Below are positions 1 through 5,916 of a DNA stretch of 9,156 bases, one piece after another. The stretch is from JAGOBX01 sp017999075 [NCBI: Candidatus Babelota bacterium] (lineage in GTDB: Bacteria; JAGOBX01), in NCBI GenBank assembly GCA_017999075.1, contig JAGOBX010000113.1, forward strand, positions 1 through 9,156, in the 5' to 3' direction. Position 1 is the stretch's first letter; the number at the start of each line of letters is the position of its first letter. The notes beneath the pieces were generated by a model. It was not told the DNA's origin. It did no database searches and saw only the letters and a program-made list of their open reading frames with translations. The position numbers were made by a program, and so were the translations under genes.

Positions 1-797
1 GAAAGTACTATTTCATTACAATGAGACATTTCAAGATGGCGTTTGAATTTCGAATCAAATATCTCGGCGCAGGAATAAATATGTTTATTCAACGAATCAA
101 TTGTCATTATTGTCATTACAGTCCGAGAATCTATTTCCTGCGGAGAAGCAGAAAATGAAGTATCTGCAAGGACAAGAATTCTACTTGCGGTTTTTATATT
201 AGCTCTCAGAAGCGAAGCTTCTTCAACAAAATCTCCGTATATATAATGTAAATCCCTTAATTCAGGTTCTGATTTTAACGTTGAAATATCGTTCTGATCA
301 CGCATATTAATTAATACAACTTTATCTGATGTATACGACGGATTCATCTTCAGTATTTCAACTAAAAATTCAAACATGCCTTCACGCCATCCGCATATAA
401 TAAAATGATCTTTTAAATTTTGAAGTCCAGTCAAGCCGCGTCCCTCCTTTAATTGTTTTTCTACCAATAATGTCGTTATAGAACCGGTAACGACTCCGAC
501 TAACCCTACCCCTATTATTAAGACGAATATATCTAAAAATCTCCCAAGCGGAGTTTTGGGGCTTATATCACCGTAACCGCAAGTTGAAACTGTTACTACT
601 GTCCAGTATAAAGAATCTAAAAAAGAACCGTAACCATCATTATATTTTCTTTCAATATAATAAAATATAACAGCTACCGCAAAAATAAATACTAATGCCA
701 TAGTGAATATTTTTGCATTCTTATTGGAAGTGAAAAAATATATGATATTCTTATATATCTTAATGATTATTTTTTTTATAAATTTCAAAATATTCAT
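1..797 (-). CDS. MthK-like two-TM potassium channel with RCK domain (3' end cut by window edge)
   Basis: I translated this from the reverse strand; 265 codons are visible and the gene runs past base 1. Residues 1-28 are a basic, hydrophobic N-terminus. A first membrane helix spans about 29-48, the pore helix about 57-71, the selectivity filter T72-C73-G74-Y75-G76-D77, and a second helix about 86-111. From H131 there is a Rossmann-type RCK domain starting H-F-I-I-C-G-W-R-E. This closely follows the ICGWSE opening of archaeal MthK as I remember it, rather than a plain GxGxxG. By family knowledge this is a tetrameric inner-membrane K+ channel gated by a ligand bound to the RCK ring. Residue E245 falls near the MthK calcium-site glutamate, but C243 replaces another one, so calcium gating is uncertain. 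There is no voltage sensor in this polypeptide. The ATG lies 5 bases after the upstream stop with no Shine-Dalgarno, which suggests translational coupling. The cysteine in the filter, normally V/I/L, is odd. Confidence 0.9.
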   Translation of the reverse strand, partial: MNILKFIKKIIIKIYKNIIYFFTSNKNAKIFTMALVFIFAVAVIFYYIERKYNDGYGSFLDSLYWTVVTVSTCGYGDISPKTPLGRFLDIFVLIIGVGLVGVVTGSITTLLVEKQLKEGRGLTGLQNLKDHFIICGWREGMFEFLVEILKMNPSYTSDKVVLINMRDQNDISTLKSEPELRDLHYIYGDFVEEASLLRANIKTASRILVLADTSFSASPQEIDSRTVMTIMTIDSLNKHIYSCAEIFDSKFKRHLEMSHCNEIVL

Positions 798-802
798 TTT
801 TA

Positions 803-2893
803 TCAAGATAAAATATTGTCTATTAAAGAATAAGATTTATTTTTTTCAAAAACTATATTTTTATTGGTTCCTTCGACTTTTTCTCTTTCACTCAAATATG
901 GTAAAAATAACAAGTTATTCAATATTACAAGCATTTCATTAATAAATAATTCCGTATTCTGTATTCTGTAAACGTTTATTTCTTCTTTTGAAATATAATT
1001 GTCTGCATAAATAAATCCAAAAAACTTATCGTGAAATTTAAGCTGAGACACAATAAAATCACTTGATTCGAATTTTGCTTTTAATCCGTTTATTATTTCA
1101 TCTGTCATCAAATTGGTATTCGGAAATTTCATACTCATTCCATGTTTTGCAAAATTTGATTCAAGATTATTTTTTACTTTCTCAGCATCAAATTCAACTG
1201 TTTTAGCCAATTTTTCAAAACTATTGCCGTAATAAGGCAGTTTATCATACATCTGCAATGCATCCGAAAGTTTAGGATTAAATTTATAATATTCTTCTTT
1301 ATTTGAAAATTTTTTTATAAGTTCTTCTCTGGTGTTGGCGCCTATAGCTGAAAAACAATAAAATTTTCCGGTCTCAGAATTCTTTATAAAAATAGCAGCC
1401 CTGTCATATTTCAGATAAATTTTACTTGTCAATGATATTATTATATAATTAAAATGTTTTTCTATATCGTAGGTTTGCTGAAAATGAGAATATACTGTAT
1501 TTAATGTTTCTATTCTATTAATATACAGGTACAATCTGTCAAAACTGTCATTTAATTTTTTTATAAGATATTCATATGACCGTGTCAGCATATTTATTTC
1601 ATCATCGGTTGCTGACAATTTCTTAAAAGGATCTGTATCGTCAAAAGCGATATTTCGTTTAGCTTTAAAAGAAATAATATTTTCTTTAAGCTCACTGGAT
1701 AAATGCACTATTCTACGCAGCATCAATCCGTCAAGATAAAAATTTAAAACTATTATCGTTACTATTACTGTCAAAATTGATATTCCAACTATAAATGCCT
1801 CAAGTAAATGAAGTCCTTTACTTAAATTTTTCAAACTATATAATATTAAATAATTATTTGATGTCTTTATAAACAGGATTTCCTGTTCATCTATACTTAC
1901 TTTTTTGATTTTATCAAAATCATTTGATATTATATTAAAATCAGATTGAAAATGAAAATACTCAAATAATTCTGAATTTAACAGTCCTGATATAAAACTA
2001 AAACTTCCTGATGAAATTTGTCTCCAATCTGTTTTTGCAATTAATCCGTTAAAAAATTTATTATCAACATTATCAATATTATTAAAAAATTCTGTATCAG
2101 AAACAGAAGATTTACTCAATTTTTCAAATTCGGCAATCGTAGATTTTCTGTTATTTATAAACTTCCATTCAATTATTTTTTTCAAATCACCAAAATTGTT
2201 ATATCTTACTTTTTCAATGTTATCCGGTGAAATACTGGTTATTAATTCCTTATATTTATTTAACTCCGTAAGCTGGACAGTATCAGATAAAGACTGAATT
2301 CTTAAAATTGATGGTTCATTATTAAAAATATTCTTTATATCAGAACCTGATTCTATGCTTGATTTAATCAATTTTAAATATTTAATTTCATTGTTAAGTA
2401 AGGTGTCAGCCTGATAATTAAATATGATATATCCTAAACTCAATATAACTATTAAAGTGAATGAACTCAACCCTGCAAAAAATTTTTGTTTCAACTGGCT
2501 TTGAGTTTCTTTTGTAAATTTCAACAATCTGAATATTCTCAGCGCTCTTGTAAATCTTAACAGTTTAACGCTGCGCATACTTTTTATCGCTGGAGTCAAT
2601 ATAGGCAGAGATGATAAAAAATCTATCCATCCGTAATCAAATAAAAAATATTTCCATTTTCCAATCCAGAATTTAATTAGAAATTCTAATGTGAATATGA
2701 CCAAAAAAATTATATCAGCTTTTTCAAAAAATAAATCCCATCTATTTGAAAAATCAACAAGTTGTGGAACCAATAAACTTATAACCGACAACATAACGCA
2801 CAGCATTATGGCTGTATTAAAAATTTTGTTATTAACAACTATACGAAAAAATTCAAATGTGGATTTATATAATTTTGTTAATTTAGAATACAT
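803..2893 (-). CDS. Voltage-sensor domain protein with periplasmic insert, HAMP-like segment and GAF-like domain
   Basis: 696 residues. S1 is about 24-45. S2 (60-78) has the charge-transfer pattern F67-x2-E70-x3-K74. S3 contains W89-I-D91. S4 (104-128) carries K104, R107, K110, R113, R116, R119, R122, K125 and K128, exactly every third residue. These are the hallmarks of a true voltage sensor. A fifth helix (about 138-158) follows. Residues 160-363, where a channel would have its pore loop and filter, form a polar, charged, largely helical region predicted to be periplasmic; no TxGYG filter is present. A sixth helix is at about 365-387. Residues 388-450 look like HAMP, with D430-D-E-I and L436 as in the second HAMP helix. 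A GAF-like domain spans about 465-660 and ends in the typical G626-F-I-Y-A-D-N strand. There is no kinase, cyclase, GGDEF or phosphatase domain, so output must pass to a partner. The start ATG has only a weak GGTA upstream. It is first in an operon with the K+ channel gene. The fold assignments are firm for S1-S4 and moderate for HAMP and GAF; the function is inferred. Confidence 0.88.
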   Translation of the reverse strand: MYSKLTKLYKSTFEFFRIVVNNKIFNTAIMLCVMLSVISLLVPQLVDFSNRWDLFFEKADIIFLVIFTLEFLIKFWIGKWKYFLFDYGWIDFLSSLPILTPAIKSMRSVKLLRFTRALRIFRLLKFTKETQSQLKQKFFAGLSSFTLIVILSLGYIIFNYQADTLLNNEIKYLKLIKSSIESGSDIKNIFNNEPSILRIQSLSDTVQLTELNKYKELITSISPDNIEKVRYNNFGDLKKIIEWKFINNRKSTIAEFEKLSKSSVSDTEFFNNIDNVDNKFFNGLIAKTDWRQISSGSFSFISGLLNSELFEYFHFQSDFNIISNDFDKIKKVSIDEQEILFIKTSNNYLILYSLKNLSKGLHLLEAFIVGISILTVIVTIIVLNFYLDGLMLRRIVHLSSELKENIISFKAKRNIAFDDTDPFKKLSATDDEINMLTRSYEYLIKKLNDSFDRLYLYINRIETLNTVYSHFQQTYDIEKHFNYIIISLTSKIYLKYDRAAIFIKNSETGKFYCFSAIGANTREELIKKFSNKEEYYKFNPKLSDALQMYDKLPYYGNSFEKLAKTVEFDAEKVKNNLESNFAKHGMSMKFPNTNLMTDEIINGLKAKFESSDFIVSQLKFHDKFFGFIYADNYISKEEINVYRIQNTELFINEMLVILNNLLFLPYLSEREKVEGTNKNIVFEKNKSYSLIDNILS

Positions 2894-2963
2894 ATATTAT
2901 TACCGTATTTTAAAAATTTAATTTTAAAAATATTTTGTTTACTTATAATTTTATAAAAAAAGT

Positions 2964-2991
2964 ATTATACTACAATTTATTTTTCTGTCAA
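2964..2991 (-). promoter_or_regulatory. Consensus sigma-70-type promoter for the voltage-sensor/channel operon
   Basis: Read on the minus strand, TTGACA (2991-2986) is followed after exactly 16 bases by TATAAT (2969-2964). Both hexamers match the consensus at 6 of 6. Transcription would start near 2957, giving a leader of about 64 bases before the ATG at 2893. An exact TTGACA is unlikely by chance in such AT-rich sequence, and position and direction fit the gene. The start site itself is inferred. Confidence 0.8.
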
Positions 2992-3005
2992 ACTTAATGA
3001 TTTTA

Positions 3006-3046
3006 TTTTTTTGTGATTTTTTTCAGTGAAAAAAATCACAAAAAAA
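3006..3046. repeat. Perfect 19-bp inverted repeat with 3-base loop between divergent genes
   Basis: The left arm TTTTTTTGTGATTTTTTTC (3006-3024) and the right arm (3028-3046) are exact reverse complements around the loop AGT. The T-run precedes the stem and the A-run follows it, the reverse of an intrinsic terminator on either strand. It sits 15 bases upstream of the leftward -35 box and about 87 bases before the rightward ATG. A cruciform or dyad operator serving the divergent promoters, or an RNA hairpin on a long transcript, are all possible. Confidence 0.75.
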
Positions 3047-3050
3047 ACAC

Positions 3051-3079
3051 TTGTAATAATTTTGTTTATATAATATATT
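3051..3079 (+). promoter_or_regulatory. Possible promoter for the lipoprotein gene
   Basis: TTGTAA (3051-3056, 4 of 6 to consensus) and TATATT (3074-3079, 5 of 6) are 17 bases apart and point at the gene starting at 3133. The region is so AT-rich that -10-like hexamers occur by chance, so this is a best guess only. Confidence 0.3.
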
Positions 3080-3117
3080 TTAATTATAGATATATAATTA
3101 AATTTTAAATAAAATTC

Positions 3118-3126
3118 AGGGGTGAG
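3118..3126 (+). promoter_or_regulatory. Strong Shine-Dalgarno of the lipoprotein gene
   Basis: AGGGGTGAG lies 6 bases before the ATG at 3133 and is close to the AGGAGGTGA complement of the 16S rRNA tail. It fixes the start codon. It is much stronger than the sites of the other genes in this window, which have weak or no recognisable Shine-Dalgarno, and suggests high translation of this gene. Confidence 0.85.
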
Positions 3127-3132
3127 ATAATT

Positions 3133-5673
3133 ATGGAAAAAGTTAAAAAAAATATATTAACTTTTGGAGTTATTGCTTTGCTTGCTATATGTTCTGCGCT
3201 GTTAATTACATGCGGAGACAGTAATAATAGTTCTGCAAGTAACACTCTCCATGCTCCGGCTCTTAATTCAATTTCTGTAAACGACGGATATTCTAATAAT
3301 AAACTTTCCTCTGTTGATCCAGGTATGTATATAAATTTACAATATGCAACTGAATTTGATCCTTCTGTAGAAACAGGAGATACATTGACTCTCATTCAAT
3401 CATCATTTCCTGACACAGGCTCCATCCCTTTATCATTTTATTTAATTGATGCTGCTGCTTATAAAAACGATACTCAAGCCGAACAAATAACAGGATTAGA
3501 CACAAACTATTTTTCAGTATTACTTGGTTCAAGTTTTTATAATTATCAAGGCGGAGAAGTTGATTTAGTTATACCTGAAGACGTTCCAACAGGATATTAC
3601 AGAATAGTATCATTCATAGATCCGAATAACAATTACAATATAGTAAACAGCAACGGAGTAAAAACAAGTTATATGTCAGATTCATTTTTAGTTACCAATG
3701 CTGATTCAAGCTGGGTTGAAATTACAAGTTTTAATGCAACTTCCAAAGTAGCAGTTTATTCTGATTCAGACTGGTTAAGAAATGGCAAACCATATTTATA
3801 TGATACTCAAGTTATAGCTCAAACAATATTGCTGGATAATACAAACGGAGATACTGATTATAATGCTAATGACTCTTCCACGTGGACATACGCTACTACA
3901 TTTGACACAAAAATCATAAACCGTTCCGGACATATTCAGGTTAATTTTGATTTAACCCTGAGAGGAAAAATTGCAAAGGTTACAGATACCACTTATGTTT
4001 CATTTTATCTCAGCACCTGGCAGGAAAAAGGCGCGGCAGCAGGAGTTGACAGCGCAACTTACTGGGCCAATTTAGGGCTGAATCAGGCTGCATTAAACTG
4101 GTTCAATAACAGTATGCCGGCAGATTATTATGTAACTCCGACAAACCTGTGGCAGGAACTTAAAGTTCTGTATAAAGGCGATTCAGTTACTCCTGACAGA
4201 TTTGACTGGTATTTCCCTGTTGCTGCAGGATCAGACAGCAAATATATTTCAGATACAACAGTTGAACCTCCAGCAAACATTTTAGCAGATGATATTGATA
4301 CCTGGCTTGTTGGAAGCACAATTCATTATAAATATTATGATCGGGGAAGAGGCAGAACTCAAGTAAGAAATTCATTCACTCTTGACTTATGGATTCCTGA
4401 CACTACTGCAAGGATGATAGATTACATTGATTCATTATGCGGAAAATCCGTATGGAGACTTGTAATGTATGTCGAAAATAGGGAAGCTGGAATATTTGAA
4501 GACGATTGGAGCGTAATAGAACAGTTCCGCGCAGAAGATTATGTCAGGTTCGTAAAAATCAGGCATGATGATTTATTCCCTGACGGAACCAGGGCGCCTA
4601 AATACGCAGGTTCAAACTGGTGGAAGTTCAATAATTATAAAGCTGGCATTGACAGAAATGATTATACTGGATCAGGCGGCGGTTTCGGATGCAAATTTGC
4701 AAATTATGATGAAATATATGCTGCTGCAGGTTATGACGGAGGTTTTATTGAAGAAGACAATGTTCAATACATAGACGTTACAGTATTTGGTTTCAACATT
4801 CCTATTTTAGATGTGAAAAATGTGTATAAAGGCATAGCTTATGATATTCAAAAAAGTTACCGCCAATTTTATTACAAAGTAGGTTACTGGGTTTTATTTT
4901 CAAAATACGATGAACTCGGAACACAGGAAATAGTTGGTTTAAATGCTGATCCTTTTGTTGAATGGTCAAAAGAAATAGCTAAAAAAGAAAAAACATTTAT
5001 GGTGGGTCCTGTTCCAGTAACTCCTGCAGTATCTGTAAGCGTAAATGTAGGAATTTCTCTTGCAAAAGGACTTATGAAAATGAATACTGCACGTTGGAGC
5101 GCAGGTTTGGGCGGAATAAATGTAGTAGCTGACGCATGGGCTTTAGACGGATTATCTGTCCAGTCAGCAGGAAGCGATTTTGTAGCTATTGCAGGAAAAA
5201 TGACTCCGTATATAGCTTTAGTCGCAGGAGCCGAACTTGCTGTTGGCGGCGGATGTTTAAAAGCTGGAGTTTACTGTAATCTTGAACTTCTAAGATATGA
5301 TATGCCTATTTATTTAGGATCATACGCAGAAGCTGTTGTGAACGGCTCTATAGTTGATGGAGACAATACCCTTGAACTATGGCAGAATTCAAATAACCGT
5401 TATATAAAATCAGGTCAATTTTTCAGAGTTGATTTAAAACAATCTACATTAAGCGGAGCTCTTGGATTATTCGCTGAAGTAGGAGTTCCTTATCCGAGAT
5501 TTTGCTGGTCATGCTGGCGTGCATGGAAATGCGATATATGTGTTCCTTATCCTTGCGGTATAAATTGGGCTACTGCAAGATATGAACTTCCGATAGTAAG
5601 CTGGACAGGATTATGGACAAATGCAGTTTTATTCAACCAGACATTCGGAAACAAAAGATATGCTTGTTTTTAA
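3133..5673 (+). CDS. Large putative lipoprotein of unrecognised family
   Basis: 846 residues. The N-terminus (K3-K6 basic, hydrophobic 9-26) ends in L24-I-T-C27, a lipoprotein signal with an unusual threonine at -1; relaxed lipoboxes are known in spirochaetes. A Ser/Asn/Gly linker (28-38) follows. Residues about 40-195 look like an Ig-like beta domain. Residues 195-480 are beta-rich with many W, Y and D, and 485-545 are Gly/Asn/Tyr-rich. After a charged stretch, the segment from about 621 opens with M623-V-G-P-V-P-V and continues with alternating small and hydrophobic residues (about 630-780). The end holds a cysteine cluster C791, C794, C800, C803, C808 flanked by two V-P-Y-P repeats (785-788 and 804-807). 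I do not recognise the family. The VGPVPV-type segment reminds me of large uncharacterised proteins of delta-proteobacteria, from memory only. Likely location is the outer membrane or cell surface. The gene looks richer in G and C than its neighbours. The start is fixed by a strong Shine-Dalgarno. Confidence 0.88.
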   Translation: MEKVKKNILTFGVIALLAICSALLITCGDSNNSSASNTLHAPALNSISVNDGYSNNKLSSVDPGMYINLQYATEFDPSVETGDTLTLIQSSFPDTGSIPLSFYLIDAAAYKNDTQAEQITGLDTNYFSVLLGSSFYNYQGGEVDLVIPEDVPTGYYRIVSFIDPNNNYNIVNSNGVKTSYMSDSFLVTNADSSWVEITSFNATSKVAVYSDSDWLRNGKPYLYDTQVIAQTILLDNTNGDTDYNANDSSTWTYATTFDTKIINRSGHIQVNFDLTLRGKIAKVTDTTYVSFYLSTWQEKGAAAGVDSATYWANLGLNQAALNWFNNSMPADYYVTPTNLWQELKVLYKGDSVTPDRFDWYFPVAAGSDSKYISDTTVEPPANILADDIDTWLVGSTIHYKYYDRGRGRTQVRNSFTLDLWIPDTTARMIDYIDSLCGKSVWRLVMYVENREAGIFEDDWSVIEQFRAEDYVRFVKIRHDDLFPDGTRAPKYAGSNWWKFNNYKAGIDRNDYTGSGGGFGCKFANYDEIYAAAGYDGGFIEEDNVQYIDVTVFGFNIPILDVKNVYKGIAYDIQKSYRQFYYKVGYWVLFSKYDELGTQEIVGLNADPFVEWSKEIAKKEKTFMVGPVPVTPAVSVSVNVGISLAKGLMKMNTARWSAGLGGINVVADAWALDGLSVQSAGSDFVAIAGKMTPYIALVAGAELAVGGGCLKAGVYCNLELLRYDMPIYLGSYAEAVVNGSIVDGDNTLELWQNSNNRYIKSGQFFRVDLKQSTLSGALGLFAEVGVPYPRFCWSCWRAWKCDICVPYPCGINWATARYELPIVSWTGLWTNAVLFNQTFGNKRYACF

Positions 5674-5682
5674 CGGTTTAAT

Positions 5683-5806
5683 TTAATAAGAATAGGATCT
5701 GACTAATAAGTTGTTTTTTGAAATAGGGGCACAATTAAGTTGAAAAAGTAATAAACTCCTGGTTTGAGGTGCTTTTTCAACTTATTAGTCGCCGCTATTT
5801 TATTAA
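5683..5806. repeat. Long imperfect inverted repeat with competing stems after the lipoprotein gene
   Basis: The outer arms TTAATAAGAATAG (5683-5695) and CTATTTTATTAA (5795-5806) pair with one bulge. GACTAATAAGTTG (5701-5713) pairs perfectly with CAACTTATTAGTC (5778-5790). An alternative inner stem uses AAGTTGAAAAAG (5738-5749) with CTTTTTCAACTT (5772-5783). The two share bases 5778-5783, so they exclude each other in full. No U-tract directly follows, so it is not a simple terminator. It could be an mRNA 3'-end stabiliser, a regulatory RNA switch or a decayed small mobile repeat. I found no ORF in it and no second copy in the window. Confidence 0.7.
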
Positions 5807-5835
5807 TTGATTTTGTTAAATATTCATAATATTAT
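5807..5835 (+). promoter_or_regulatory. Possible promoter overlapping the terminator region
   Basis: TTGATT (5807-5812, 4 of 6) and TATTAT (5830-5835, 5 of 6) are separated by 17 bases. Initiation would fall near 5842, inside the left arm of the following terminator stem. Such a transcript would lack part of the hairpin and escape it. This would explain how the gene at 5917, only 38 bases after the terminator, is expressed. Chance matches are common in this composition. Confidence 0.3.
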
Positions 5836-5878
5836 AAAACTCGAAAATGTTAAAAATCAGGCATTTTCGAGTTTTTTT
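5836..5878 (+). terminator. Rho-independent terminator after the lipoprotein gene
   Basis: AAAACTCGAAAATG (5836-5849) and CATTTTCGAGTTTT (5862-5875) form a perfect 14-bp stem with a 12-base loop. The T-run extends to 5878. Orientation and position fit termination of the rightward transcript from the gene ending at 5673. The stem has few G-C pairs, so some read-through into the next gene is possible. Confidence 0.85.
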
Positions 5879-5905
5879 ATTTATGATTTTAAATTTACAG
5901 TTTAC

Positions 5906-5910
5906 AGGAA
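5906..5910 (+). promoter_or_regulatory. Shine-Dalgarno of the HEAT-like protein gene
   Basis: AGGAA lies 6 bases before the ATG at 5917 and supports this start over later in-frame ATGs, as does the membrane anchor encoded immediately downstream. Confidence 0.6.
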
Positions 5911-5916
5911 TATTTT

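Noticed and set aside
804-806. Alternative TTG start of the K+ channel overlapping the upstream stop
   Set aside because: The ATG at 797 is in the same frame only three codons later and is the more usual codon; neither has a Shine-Dalgarno.
703-942. 79-codon plus-strand frame over the junction of the two leftward genes
   Set aside because: It is antisense to two well-supported genes, has an F/I/Y-rich composition from AT-rich sequence, and has no ribosome site.
953-970. Short tandem repeat (GTATTCTG twice)
   Set aside because: Only two copies within coding sequence; trivial.
803-1500. Histidine kinase, cyclase or c-di-GMP output domain at the C-terminus of the voltage-sensor protein
   Set aside because: No H-box, ATP-binding, GGDEF, EAL or PP2C motif is present; the GAF-like domain is followed only by a short tail.
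803-2893. A conventional voltage-gated ion channel
   Set aside because: There is no pore helix or TxGYG-type filter between helices five and six; the loop is about 200 mainly polar residues.
3012-3040. CRP/FNR-like site (TGTGA ... TCACA)
   Set aside because: The half-sites are 19 bases apart, not the 6 needed by CRP; they are simply the two arms of the larger hairpin.
5701-5790. MITE-like mobile element with 13-bp terminal inverted repeats
   Set aside because: No target-site duplication is visible, pairing continues beyond the supposed ends, and no second copy is in the window. It is kept only as an inverted repeat.
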